Under the pieces are notes generated by a model. It was not told the DNA's origin. It did no database searches and saw nothing but the letters and a program-made list of their open reading frames with translations. DNA of 49,099 bases from Nitrospira sp. CG24E (lineage in GTDB: Bacteria > Nitrospirota > Nitrospiria > Nitrospirales > Nitrospiraceae). Shown one piece after another: positions 32,693 to 41,840 of this stretch. A program made the translations under genes and the position numbers. Numbering within the stretch: position 1 is the first letter of the stretch; every line of letters starts with the position of its first letter. The stretch covers positions 1 through 49,099 of the forward strand of contig NEWP02000066.1 of NCBI GenBank assembly GCA_002869895.2. Reading direction: 5' to 3'.

Positions 32693-34057
32693 ATGGAACT
32701 TGGGTTTGACACAATTGGAAATGCAACGGTCGTGTGTTACGACAAGGGTCCCGTCCTGGCTACGGATCCGTGGCTGTCCGACACCGCATATTTTGGAAGT
32801 TGGACGATGTCCCACGAAATACCGGAGGAACAGCGTCACGCTATTCTGCGTTGCAAGTACGCGTGGGTCTCTCACGGCCATCCTGACCACCTCTGTGTTG
32901 ATTCGCTCAAGCAGTTGGGGGCGGAATCGATTCTGTTGCCAGACCATCACGGGGGGCGCATTCAGCGTGATCTCGAAGCCCTGGGTCTTCACGTGCGAAT
33001 TCTCAAGAGCCGAGTCTGGCATCAGCTGTCCGACCGAATTCGGGTCATGTCGATTGCAGATTATAATCAGGATGCCGTGTTGCTCATCGATGTCGGGGGA
33101 CGGCTTATTTTGAATTTCAATGATGCAGGAGACCGAGGGTGGGGGGCCTACGTCAAAGCCATTTCCCGCGATTACCCGATAAGGTTTCTTCTGAAGTTGG
33201 GAGGATTTGGCGATGCGGACATGATCAACTTATTCGAGGAGAACGGGGCCAGGATTGTGCCTCGTTCCAGGGAGCGCGAACAGCTTGGTCCCGTTATGGC
33301 CGTAGAAGCAGCGTTATGGGGTGCCAGGTTCGTTGTGCCGTTTAGCTCCATGCATAAATATCAGCGGTCGGATAGTATCTGGGCAAACCCCTATACGGCT
33401 GACGCTGAGGACTATCGGGCAGGTTTTGAATCAAAGACGAGTGAATTGCTGCCGGCTTTTATTCGTTACGACTGCATGAAAGATTCCGTGGAAGCCATTA
33501 ATCCTCCTGAAAAAACGATTCAGGTACATGCATCTGAGGAATTCGGAGATAATTGGAAGGATCTCCTCACCGCCGACGATATCAGTATGTTACGGAATTA
33601 CTTTAGCTCTGTCGAGCATCTCAATGAACATTTTGACTTTATCAATATCCGGGTTGGCGGTATGGATAACATGGTCGAGTTGTCTGCGAGAAAGTTCGAC
33701 CGAGGTATTACATTCGAAGTGCCGAGGACGTCGCTAATGACCGCGGTACAGTATGAGGTGTTTGACGATCTGTTGATTGGTAACTTTATGAAAACGACCT
33801 TGCACGGCCGGTTCGGTGAGACGAAGCTCTACCCCGATTTCACTCCCTATGTTGCCAAATACGGAGACAATGGGAAGGCGAGAACCAATGAGGAACTAGA
33901 GGCGTACTTTAGGGCATACAGGCGACGGGCGCCAGTAGACTATTTTCGTCATGCCCTGGAATCAGGCAGCCGGCATGCAGTGATGGCTGTCTTGCGAACA
34001 GATTCGTCGGCCTATCGGACAATTTCCCGGTTGTATCATTTCATTACTGCCGCGTGA
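32693..34057 (+). CDS. Metallo-beta-lactamase-fold protein (CMAH/UlaG-like)
   Basis: This 454-residue cytoplasmic protein has an N-terminal metallo-beta-lactamase fold. ATDPWLSDTAYFGSW resembles the start of CMP-sialic acid hydroxylase and UlaG-type proteins, and SHGHPDHL supplies the HxHxDH metal ligands. The second half (about residues 240-454) is unlike the standard lactamase fold and unassigned. No Rieske motif is visible, so a true CMP-Neu5Ac hydroxylase is unlikely. GGGAGG lies six bases before ATG 32693. It sits between two glycosyltransferase genes, which suggests it modifies or cleaves a sugar nucleotide or lipid-linked sugar. Confidence 0.8.
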   Translation: MELGFDTIGNATVVCYDKGPVLATDPWLSDTAYFGSWTMSHEIPEEQRHAILRCKYAWVSHGHPDHLCVDSLKQLGAESILLPDHHGGRIQRDLEALGLHVRILKSRVWHQLSDRIRVMSIADYNQDAVLLIDVGGRLILNFNDAGDRGWGAYVKAISRDYPIRFLLKLGGFGDADMINLFEENGARIVPRSREREQLGPVMAVEAALWGARFVVPFSSMHKYQRSDSIWANPYTADAEDYRAGFESKTSELLPAFIRYDCMKDSVEAINPPEKTIQVHASEEFGDNWKDLLTADDISMLRNYFSSVEHLNEHFDFINIRVGGMDNMVELSARKFDRGITFEVPRTSLMTAVQYEVFDDLLIGNFMKTTLHGRFGETKLYPDFTPYVAKYGDNGKARTNEELEAYFRAYRRRAPVDYFRHALESGSRHAVMAVLRTDSSAYRTISRLYHFITAA

Positions 34058-34140
34058 TGGTAGGGATGTGGAGGGGTAGTGGGGATCGGCTCCGCTCACG
34101 CCGCGCATCGAGAACGTCCTGTGGTGATAGAGGCTTACCA

Positions 34141-35259
34141 GTGAAGCCATACACGATTCTCCATACCATTGATAGTGATGGGCCTGGGGGAGCCGAAACC
34201 GTCGTGTTGAATCTTGCCACGCGGCTCAACACGTCCGTGTTTCGATCGATTGTCCTGGTCCCTCCCGGCTCATGGCTGAGCTCCAGGCTCAAGGAACAGG
34301 GTGTCCCCGTTCTTGAGGTGTCGTGGAAGGTCTGGTGGGACCTCCGCGGACCCTGGAAAATGATCGACGTCGTCCGCAAGTACAAGGTCGATCTTATCCA
34401 TTCCCATTTGCCGGCCCAAAATTTCTATAGCTGTCTCGTTGGTGCTGTCACCAATACGAAGACCCTGGCAATGTATCATGGGCCTGTTGAGCTTGAATGG
34501 TCGCAGAATATCAAAGGCCGGATTCGGCTGTGGTTTGTGAGGAGAGCCGCCGATGGGGTCGTCGTTGTCTGTGATTTGGTGAAGCGATTACTCGTGCAGC
34601 TTGGATTTGAAAAGGACCGTATCGCCCTCGCCTATAACGGAATCGACCCCTTTCCCTATGCGGCTCATGGGCAACCATTTTTGCGTCGTGAACTAGGGTT
34701 GCCTCCAGAACACAGACTGGTCGGGATGATCGCCAATGTCAGGCCGTCCAAAGGGTATGACGTGTTCGTCCAGGCGTGCGCCGAGGTTTGTAAGAAGCAT
34801 TCTGATGTCACGTTCCTTGCGGTCGGGGATGTCAACGAGGAAGTGGCAGCCCCCATCAAACGCATGCATGAGAAACTCTCATTAGGTAACCGTTTCAGAT
34901 TTCTAGGGTTTCGATCTGATGTCAGTCGGATACTCAAGGAGCTTAACGTCTTCGTGCTGGCTTCGACAAGCGAAGGGATGCCTCTCGCTATACTTGAAGC
35001 CATGGCTGCAGGAACGCCGGTCATATCGACGAACTGTGGTGGTATTCCTGAAGTTATTGACCATGAACGTACGGGATTGCTCGTCTCTCCCTCTGACCAC
35101 AACGCTCTTAGCGAGGCAATCTCCCGGTTGTTCGCCGATCCAGAATATTCTGGAAAACTTGGGACACAGGCTCAAGACAAGTTCTACAAGGAATTTACTC
35201 TGGACGGTATGATCGAACGATATGAAAAGCTCTATCTTTCCTACCTAAGGCAAAGATAG
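34141..35259 (+). CDS. GT4-type glycosyltransferase
   Basis: This 372-residue GT-B glycosyltransferase begins with ILHTIDSDGPGGAETVVLN, the usual donor-acceptor loop. It has HSHLPAQNFYS and, in the C-terminal half, ANVRPSKGYDVF, GFRSDV and STSEGMPLAILEAMAAG, with the EX7E motif for the nucleotide sugar. GTG 34141 follows GAGG by seven bases. The frame is open from 34054, overlapping the previous gene, but that segment is Arg/Ser-rich and unlike a GT start. A 194-base gap follows, so this may be the last gene of its unit. Confidence 0.88.
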   Translation: MKPYTILHTIDSDGPGGAETVVLNLATRLNTSVFRSIVLVPPGSWLSSRLKEQGVPVLEVSWKVWWDLRGPWKMIDVVRKYKVDLIHSHLPAQNFYSCLVGAVTNTKTLAMYHGPVELEWSQNIKGRIRLWFVRRAADGVVVVCDLVKRLLVQLGFEKDRIALAYNGIDPFPYAAHGQPFLRRELGLPPEHRLVGMIANVRPSKGYDVFVQACAEVCKKHSDVTFLAVGDVNEEVAAPIKRMHEKLSLGNRFRFLGFRSDVSRILKELNVFVLASTSEGMPLAILEAMAAGTPVISTNCGGIPEVIDHERTGLLVSPSDHNALSEAISRLFADPEYSGKLGTQAQDKFYKEFTLDGMIERYEKLYLSYLRQR

Positions 35260-35370
35260 TACAGATTCTGGCGCATGACGATGAGCGGGGCCATGACGAT
35301 GGGAGATAGTCGTGTAGACCGTACGCTGTGTCCGGTTGCCGACTTCAAATGCCAGGGGTCGATGGCGCGG

Positions 35371-35415
35371 CATGAATGAGTAATAACTTTGAAACATGAT
35401 TCATTCGTGTATTCT
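35371..35415 (+). promoter_or_regulatory. Possible promoter with flanking inverted repeat
   Basis: In the 194-base gap before the first SGNH gene, CATGAATGA (35371-35379) pairs with TCATTCGTG (35401-35409) across a 21-base AT-rich loop, with one G-U pair. TTGAAA (35389-35394) and TATTCT (35410-35415) could be -35 and -10 elements, but their 15-base spacing is short. The overlap of repeat and promoter-like hexamers would suit a repressor site. Confidence 0.3.
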
Positions 35416-35453
35416 GGTATTTCGATAGGTCACGGAAAGGGCAGGTCAGATTC

Positions 35454-36563
35454 GTGCAGACCAGAAGTGTATCATCGCCATCCGGTCACGCGTTCGTGCT
35501 GAGGAAGCGCAAGATGCTGTTCGGTAACCTGGCGCTGGTGGTTGGTAGTTTCCTGACTGTTGTCGTATTGGCAGAGGCGGCGTCATCGCTTTTTCTCCCG
35601 CCTCCAATCACATGGCGCGATCCCCAAGAACTCTACTCCCGTGATCCGCTGCTCGGTCATGTTCTCACCCCAGAACAACATGCTTTTACCCACTCGTTTC
35701 CTGTCAACACGAACTCTCATGGGTTTCGAGATAGGGAATATCCTCTGATCCCCTCTTCCGGGACTGTTCGAATTCTCTGCCTCGGCGATTCGTTGACGTT
35801 TGGAGACGGCGTTGCGGTTGAGGATACCTATCCGAAGCGGCTTGAGGCAATCTTACAGGAGAGAGGAGGGCATAAGTTCGAAGTAATCAATGCAGGAGTA
35901 CCTTCGTACGATACCTGGCAAGAGGTTACGTTTTTTAAGGCGAAAGGGGCACAGTTTGACCCCCGCATCGTGGTATTGGGCTTCTACGGAAATGACATTG
36001 TGCCGAGACCGGAGGTTATCAAGACGTCGCTGTCCGGTGACGGGACGCTGAAACGAAAGGGATTCGGAGGGGTGTTCCCCGACGAAGTGGTCCACATCCT
36101 CAAAGGAAGCCGGTTGCTCTTGTTCCTAAAAGATCGGATCGGCAAGCTGGTCAATTCTATTCGACCATCCCCGGAGTACCATCACCAACAGGCTCTGCTG
36201 GAAGGTCTGTCGAATGATTTTCTCGAACAGGGCTGGGAAGAGGTGGAATCCTCTCTCAAGGAGATGGCGGAGTTGCAGCCAAGGCACAATTTTCGTTTCG
36301 TCATCATGAGTTTTCCCATGGCGGAGCAACTCTTGCATGAACATCCGCAGGCGCAATATCCGGCGAGGCTCAAGCATATTGCTGAAAAGCTGGGAATTGG
36401 GTTTGTCGACCTGCAGCCGGCCCTGAAGCGAGAATTCGAAGGATTTGGGTCTTTGTTTATTGAATGGGATGGTCATCCCAATCCGGGAGCGTATCGCATC
36501 GCAGCGGAGGAGCTTTCTCGGGTCGTTTTGTCGATGCTCGGGGGGAACCAGGAGAGACTATGA
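35454..36563 (+). CDS. Membrane-anchored SGNH hydrolase-like protein 1
   Basis: This 369-residue protein has an N-terminal TM helix (about residues 23-46) and a periplasmic SGNH/GDSL domain. The blocks are CLGDSLTFGDG (nucleophile Ser), NAGVPSYDTW, GFYGNDI and DGHPNPGAYR, so the catalytic set appears complete. Such proteins in EPS loci either remove or transfer acetyl groups. It starts with GTG 35454 after a GGCAGG-like site, following a 194-base gap. The second SGNH gene overlaps it by four bases. An acyl partner could be the OafA-like protein at 13908. Confidence 0.85.
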   Translation: MQTRSVSSPSGHAFVLRKRKMLFGNLALVVGSFLTVVVLAEAASSLFLPPPITWRDPQELYSRDPLLGHVLTPEQHAFTHSFPVNTNSHGFRDREYPLIPSSGTVRILCLGDSLTFGDGVAVEDTYPKRLEAILQERGGHKFEVINAGVPSYDTWQEVTFFKAKGAQFDPRIVVLGFYGNDIVPRPEVIKTSLSGDGTLKRKGFGGVFPDEVVHILKGSRLLLFLKDRIGKLVNSIRPSPEYHHQQALLEGLSNDFLEQGWEEVESSLKEMAELQPRHNFRFVIMSFPMAEQLLHEHPQAQYPARLKHIAEKLGIGFVDLQPALKREFEGFGSLFIEWDGHPNPGAYRIAAEELSRVVLSMLGGNQERL

Positions 36564-37816
36564 ATACGTTTACCAAAGAATCCTGGGCCATTGAGGGCGC
36601 CTCCTCGAACAAACAAGGCATAAAAGAGAGTTCCATGTCCAGGACACGAAGGATGACGAGACTTGTAGCATATGGTCTCATGATCGTGTTTGGGATATCC
36701 ACGCTCGAGATCGTGTCATATTCATATCTCCGCATGTTCGAGGGGTATGACGGCAAACATCTGATGACCTACGAGTTCGACGAGTACAAGAACATTCAGC
36801 CGACGCCGAATTACCATAATACAAACGGGATCCATCATAACGCACAGGGGTTTCGAGAAGATGCTGACACTCCAAGAGAGAAGGATGCGGACACCTATCG
36901 GATCTTTATTATGGGTGGGTCGACCGCATACGGCCTCCAGTCGATGTCAAGAGTTGCTCAGGACAGGTATTCTGTTATTCGAAATAGCGAGACTATAGAC
37001 ACCTACCTGGAACAATATCTTCGCAGCAAGACGGAGCATAAGAATGTCGAGGTGATCAACGCTGCGATCACCAGTCAGTACAGTCATCACCACTTGATCT
37101 ATCTGAATCAGACCATCCTGAAATTTCATCCTGACATGGTTGTCTTTGTCGATGGATTTAACGACTACTTTCAATACGTGAAAGGGTTTGATCAATTCCG
37201 TGACTATGGGTATCAGGAGCGGGCGCATCTCTATCTGGGACCTCCGACCGTTGAGGCCTGGGCCGGGTACACAGGTTGGTGGCTGTTCAGGAAGAGCCAC
37301 TTCGTCCATCTGGCTAGTAAAACGCTGCGCCCGATCTGGCTGAGCATCAGGTCGATCGGCGGAGAACGTGCACATATTAATGTGGAAGATGCGCTCCGCA
37401 ATCTCGAAGCCAATGCCAAGAGCAATTTCTTAAAGATGGTCGAACGGAATTCGCTCATCCTGCGGCATGAGGGGGTCGTTCCGGTGTTCGTATTGCAGCC
37501 TGAACTTGCATTTCAGCAGAGCAAAGTATTGTCGCCGTTGGAGCGACAGATTTATGCAGAGTTAGACCAGCAGTGGCAGGAGAATTTTGTGGAGTTCAAG
37601 AATAAAGCACGGCCGCTGGTAGTTGAGTACCTTCAAAAGAGTACGACGCGAACCGGCTCGGTGTTTCTCGACATGACCGATATATTCGGAGGCTTTGACG
37701 GGGATGCCTACACGGACTATTGCCACCTTACGCCGATGGGAAACAAGCTGCTGGCAGAGAGAATCGGTGAACGCATTCTCCCTTTTCTGATCTCCAAGCC
37801 CCCTTCAAATGCATAA
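36560..37816 (+). CDS. Membrane-anchored SGNH hydrolase-like protein 2
   Basis: This 418-residue protein has an N-terminal anchor helix (about residues 35-55) and a periplasmic SGNH-like domain with a GGSTAYG nucleophile block. INAAITSQYSHHH, VDGFNDYF and DYCHLTPMGNKL complete the blocks. The Gly-x-Asn and Asp/His blocks are present, so it may be active. It starts with ATGA overlapping the stop of protein 1, after AGGAGAG, and the two are likely translated together. It is clearly diverged from protein 1 and is not a recent copy. Confidence 0.82.
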   Translation: MNTFTKESWAIEGASSNKQGIKESSMSRTRRMTRLVAYGLMIVFGISTLEIVSYSYLRMFEGYDGKHLMTYEFDEYKNIQPTPNYHNTNGIHHNAQGFREDADTPREKDADTYRIFIMGGSTAYGLQSMSRVAQDRYSVIRNSETIDTYLEQYLRSKTEHKNVEVINAAITSQYSHHHLIYLNQTILKFHPDMVVFVDGFNDYFQYVKGFDQFRDYGYQERAHLYLGPPTVEAWAGYTGWWLFRKSHFVHLASKTLRPIWLSIRSIGGERAHINVEDALRNLEANAKSNFLKMVERNSLILRHEGVVPVFVLQPELAFQQSKVLSPLERQIYAELDQQWQENFVEFKNKARPLVVEYLQKSTTRTGSVFLDMTDIFGGFDGDAYTDYCHLTPMGNKLLAERIGERILPFLISKPPSNA

Positions 37817-37866
37817 AAAATGTAGTGGTGTTTCTGACTATGCGAACGATATCGACAAGGCTGCAA

Positions 37867-39243
37867 ATGGACCAATCTGGCGGACTGGACGGGCTCGCCT
37901 CCCGCACCAAGGTTGTTCCCGTCGAGCGGACATCTGCTCGAATTATATTCATCTACGTCATGTGGTTTTTTGTCTGGTACGAACCGGATTGGCTGTTAGA
38001 GGCACTGGGAGGAGGAGGGGTCCTGGTGAAGCTATACGCGGCGCTGTTTGTCCCCGTGTGTGTTTTGTTGTGGACCCGTTTTCGGCGTGAAGCCTTGTTC
38101 TGGCCCTACTTGGTGATGATCGGGATTTTTCTTGTCTGGCTACCCTTTGCATTGAATCGGGGGTTTTTGATTAACGGTTTCGGAAAGGTAGTGCAGTATT
38201 CCCTCCTCACCGCATTGACCGTCTCCGTTCTAGAAACACCCCAACAGGTGATTACGCTTTTGAAGCTCTTTCTGTTTCAGTTCATATGGTTCGGCGTTCA
38301 GGGGCTTCCCACGGCGGGAGTGACATGGCACCAGAACCTTTCAAACGACGATTCGTTTGGCCCCTTCATGACGATCGGACTTGGGTTTGGCTACTATGTG
38401 GCGATAGGTGCTACTTCAAAAAAGTATCGCTACTTGGGTGTTTTTATTTGCCTATTGGGGGTGGCCGGAACCGTCGTATCTTTCGCCCGCGGGGCTATCA
38501 TCGGTCTGTGCGTGGTATTTGCCATGCTCGCAATCCGTGCGCCAAGAAAATTGGCGTTTCTTGGATATGGAGTGGTGCTCGCCGTGACCGGGCTGGTCGT
38601 GATTATGCTCGCATTTCCGAACGGCGAGTTCTGGAATGAAATGGCGACGATTACGGAAGAAGGGGCCAGTGCAGGGACAGGATTGCAGCGATGGGTGATG
38701 TGGCAAGCAGCCGGCGAGTTATTTTTGACTCATCCTATCCTTGGAGTGGGTCCCGGGAATTTCGGCCCTGCCGCGACCGAATACTTCACCGAGCGAGGTG
38801 TGACCAACATGGGGAGTACCTTCGATACTCCTGACAAGATGTACATGATGGCGCTGCACAATGACTATGTGCAGGTAATGGTCGAGCAAGGGCTGGTTGG
38901 GCTTTTTGCGCTTGCCTGTGTCTACGTTCATTTCTTTAAGTGCGTGAGATTTCTCCGCACGGAGGCTGTACAAAAGGCCTGGGTGAATCATACCGGAGGA
39001 TTCATCAGTCCGGGCAATCTTGCCCTTGGATTAGAAGCTGCCATGGTCGGTTTCTTGGTCACATCGGTGTTCTACCCGCAGCTGTTCATCAACTACTGGA
39101 TGTGGTCGATCATGATGCTGGCTCTTGTGTCATCGGCGATTGCTCGAAGTATGATTGAAAGCACAACCGGTACTGGGAGACCTGCATGGCGCAACGGGAT
39201 GCGCGGAACATCCCTGGAGCGGACGATGACGACGGAGCCGTGA
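37867..39243 (+). CDS. O-antigen ligase/Wzy-like polymerase
   Basis: This 458-residue polytopic membrane protein of the O-antigen ligase (Wzy_C) superfamily has about eleven hydrophobic segments, a large periplasmic loop and the GVGPGNF motif near residue 305. In a locus with one flippase it is the best candidate for the polymerase that links repeat units on the periplasmic side. The start is uncertain. ATG 37867 follows AAGG by six bases, while GTG 37825 and ATG 37840 are in frame upstream. The C-terminal 30 residues after the last helix are low in conservation. Confidence 0.85.
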   Translation: MDQSGGLDGLASRTKVVPVERTSARIIFIYVMWFFVWYEPDWLLEALGGGGVLVKLYAALFVPVCVLLWTRFRREALFWPYLVMIGIFLVWLPFALNRGFLINGFGKVVQYSLLTALTVSVLETPQQVITLLKLFLFQFIWFGVQGLPTAGVTWHQNLSNDDSFGPFMTIGLGFGYYVAIGATSKKYRYLGVFICLLGVAGTVVSFARGAIIGLCVVFAMLAIRAPRKLAFLGYGVVLAVTGLVVIMLAFPNGEFWNEMATITEEGASAGTGLQRWVMWQAAGELFLTHPILGVGPGNFGPAATEYFTERGVTNMGSTFDTPDKMYMMALHNDYVQVMVEQGLVGLFALACVYVHFFKCVRFLRTEAVQKAWVNHTGGFISPGNLALGLEAAMVGFLVTSVFYPQLFINYWMWSIMMLALVSSAIARSMIESTTGTGRPAWRNGMRGTSLERTMTTEP

Positions 39244-39327
39244 AGACGTGCCGGAGACCAACGCGGTTTAGGACGCAGCACGGCCTGCAAAAAAATCAAA
39301 TCGTTTTGGTTGCGTGAGAGCGTCAAC

Positions 39328-40251
39328 ATGGAATTTCCCGACGGAAAAAAGTTTGCCTTTTCAATACTTGATGACACAGATGACGCCACATCGGCAAACG
39401 TGCGACCAGTGTACACGGCGCTCAAAGCCGCCGGAATGCGGACGACAAAGACCGTATGGCCCATGGGATGTCCGGAGGGAAGCAGGCTATTTTTTGCAGG
39501 AGAAACGCTGGAGAATGAAGCCTACCTGAAGTTCGTGCACGAGCTTGCGGATCAGGGCTTCGAAATTGCCTCTCACGGCGCAACCATGGAGTCGAGTTTG
39601 CGCGAAAGGACACTGAGAGGGCTTGAATTCCTTCGGAATGAATTTGGGTCCTATCCACGCTTATTCTGTAATCACGGGTTTAATCAGGACAACCTCTATT
39701 GGGGGAGCAAGCGCTTCCAGAGTGCGATATTCAGGAGGGCCCTTTCCTGGGCCACGGGCCGTCGGTCAATCACCTATTATGGCGACGACGAAAATTCACC
39801 CTATTTTTGGGGCGATTGTGCCCTTACGTATATTCAATATGTGAGGAATTTTACATTCCAACGACTGAACATGCTTGAGGCGAACCCGGATATGCCATAC
39901 CGGTTGCGCGGAACGAAGTACGTCAACTTCTGGTTCTCGACTTCCGATGCGCCTGATGTCAGAGCGTTCAACCGGCTTCTCACGCGTGAACGCCTCGGTC
40001 AGCTTGAACGAGATGGCGGTGTCTGCATTGTGTCGACGCATTTGGGGAAGGGATTTGCGACTGACGGGAAGCTGCACGAGGATACGGACAGGATACTGCA
40101 GTACTTGAGTGGAAGGCCGGGGTGGTATGTACCTGTCTCAGAACTACTGGACTATCTCCGGAGCAGACAGGGGGGCGGAGAACTGAGCGATTGGACCCGT
40201 TTTAAGCTTGAATGGCTGTATATTTTGGACAAGCTGAAGCTTGCCAGTTAA
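39328..40251 (+). CDS. Divergent NodB-fold deacetylase-like protein
   Basis: This 307-residue protein resembles polysaccharide deacetylases. It has the first motif with tandem aspartates (FSILDDTDDATS), EIASHGATMESS at the metal-site position, CNHGFNQDN and IVSTHLGKGFA. In the metal motif the first His is present but the second His of the usual HxxxH is replaced, so activity needs checking. There is no signal peptide. ATG 39328 follows GAGAG by seven bases, and TTG 39310 is in frame. It lies between the polymerase-like gene and a GT4 gene and may act on a cytoplasmic sugar intermediate or have lost catalysis. Confidence 0.75.
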   Translation: MEFPDGKKFAFSILDDTDDATSANVRPVYTALKAAGMRTTKTVWPMGCPEGSRLFFAGETLENEAYLKFVHELADQGFEIASHGATMESSLRERTLRGLEFLRNEFGSYPRLFCNHGFNQDNLYWGSKRFQSAIFRRALSWATGRRSITYYGDDENSPYFWGDCALTYIQYVRNFTFQRLNMLEANPDMPYRLRGTKYVNFWFSTSDAPDVRAFNRLLTRERLGQLERDGGVCIVSTHLGKGFATDGKLHEDTDRILQYLSGRPGWYVPVSELLDYLRSRQGGGELSDWTRFKLEWLYILDKLKLAS

Positions 40252-40272
40252 CGGGATGTTCCTCGAAACGTC

Positions 40273-41490
40273 ATGGCTGTTTCATCATCCATAACATCGT
40301 CCGCCGCGCACTCATCGAGCGATGTGTACCGTGGGCGGGTGAGCAGGCCCGGCGCCCTCCGCATTTGTCATGTCGCTTCGGGAGACTTGTGGGCCGGGGC
40401 AGAAGCGCAAACAGCCCAGCTCCTGGTGGAGTTACAGAAAGATCCCGCCCTTCACGTGGAAGCGATTGTGCTGAACAAAGGCATGCTCTATGACCAACTC
40501 GTAACCGCGGGAATCAACACTCATCTGATAGACGAAAACGCGCTGAACTCTTTTGAAATCTCGAGACGCTTGTATGAATTCAACAGGCGCTGGAGGCCGG
40601 ATGTGGTGCATACGCATCGAATCAAGGAGAACTGCCTGGGGGGACTGGCTGCCGCATTGTCAGATGTTCCGGTGATTCTGCATACAGTTCATGGCATCCA
40701 GGAGGCTCTTGGCGGATGGGAGCATGTGAAATGGAAGTGCTATTCCCTCATGTCGAGCCAAGTCACGAAGCGGGTTGCTTCCGGATTGATAGGCGTGTCG
40801 AACGACATCGCGTCCTTTCTCAGGAAACGATTTCCCGATACGCAAGTCACGTGTATCCATAACGGGATCATGAACCACGTGTCTGCTCGAACAGAAATGC
40901 CAGAAACAACGAGAGAGCAGATTGGCATTGCTGAGCCTGCCTTCGTCGTCGGGTGCGTGGGGCGGTTATCGCCGGTAAAAGGAATCGAATACTTACTACG
41001 GGCAGTTTCTCTACTTGTACATGAGCGGGGAGTGCAATCTATGCACGTGGCGGTTGTGGGGGGAGGACCTCTGCAGCGATCCCTGGAAATGCTCGCGCAG
41101 AATCTGGCCATTTCAAGGCATGTCAGGTTTCTGGGGGAACGGCATGATGTGCCGAGTCTACTGAGGATTTTTGATATCTTCGCAATGCCCTCGCTCCACG
41201 AGGGGGTTCCCATGGCATTGCTCGAAGCCATGCGGGCCGGTTGCCCCGTCGTCGCTTCCGCTGTAGGAGGGATTCCCGAGGTGATCCGGGATGGGTATGA
41301 CGGTGTGCTGGTACCCCCTCAAGATCCAAGTGCGTTGGCTCATGCCATCGGCGCTATGCAGGATTCGGCCTTAGATCGGGCAAGATTCAGTGAAGCTGGG
41401 CGGGCACGGGTGGCTGCTGAATTTGACGCGAGACGTATGGCAATTCGCACAAAAAAATTCTATCTGGATCTTCTCGACCGACCACGTTGA
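40273..41490 (+). CDS. GT4-type glycosyltransferase
   Basis: This 405-residue GT-B enzyme shows HVASGDLWAGAEAQTAQLL in the N-terminal acceptor loop and HTVHGIQEALGG further in. The C-terminal half has VGRLSPVKGIEYLLRA, GERHDVPSL and PSLHEGVPMALLEAMRAG, with the EX7E donor-binding motif. The first 25 residues are Ser-rich and probably disordered. It starts 21 bases after the deacetylase-like gene. A 350-base gap follows, so a transcript may end here. Confidence 0.88.
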   Translation: MAVSSSITSSAAHSSSDVYRGRVSRPGALRICHVASGDLWAGAEAQTAQLLVELQKDPALHVEAIVLNKGMLYDQLVTAGINTHLIDENALNSFEISRRLYEFNRRWRPDVVHTHRIKENCLGGLAAALSDVPVILHTVHGIQEALGGWEHVKWKCYSLMSSQVTKRVASGLIGVSNDIASFLRKRFPDTQVTCIHNGIMNHVSARTEMPETTREQIGIAEPAFVVGCVGRLSPVKGIEYLLRAVSLLVHERGVQSMHVAVVGGGPLQRSLEMLAQNLAISRHVRFLGERHDVPSLLRIFDIFAMPSLHEGVPMALLEAMRAGCPVVASAVGGIPEVIRDGYDGVLVPPQDPSALAHAIGAMQDSALDRARFSEAGRARVAAEFDARRMAIRTKKFYLDLLDRPR

Positions 41491-41840
41491 TCTCTGCTCC
41501 TCACCCCCCCCCTCCAAGCCAGAATCAGACCTTTTCCTTCTCTACCGGCTCTATCCTTTGGCCCAGCTATTCCCCTTGTCCATTGGCACGAGGGGCTCCA
41601 TCTCGTTGCGTCCTTTCTGTAAACCTAAGATTTGCAGGGGAGATAGGTTGCCCGTGTGCGGTCAAAAGCACGATTAAAGTTTGCTTGTGGCATGGGGTGA
41701 AGCAAAATAGCGTCTGCTACATATCCCCGAACCCAGGCCTCTACAGAAGATCCTAAGCCGGATAGGCCAGGTTGGGTGTGTGTTGAGGGGACCATCGAAA
41801 CGCAGTGACAAACTCCAAGCCTTGAGAGTTTTCTGAAAAA
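41491..41840. other. Non-coding gap before SGNH gene 3
   Basis: I see no gene in these 350 bases. It contains a run of nine C residues (41504-41512). It also holds a perfect 7-bp inverted repeat TTTGCTT/AAGCAAA (41680-41686, 41700-41706, 13-base loop) and a weak AACTC/GAGTT hairpin (41811-41815, 41826-41830) just before the next start codon. It probably holds a promoter for the SGNH3-GT4-AsnB-SGNH4 group, but no convincing hexamers were found. Confidence 0.45.

Noticed and set aside
32693-34057. CMP-sialic acid hydroxylase
   Set aside because: The metallo-beta-lactamase start is similar, but no Rieske iron-sulfur motif is visible and no sialic acid genes are present.
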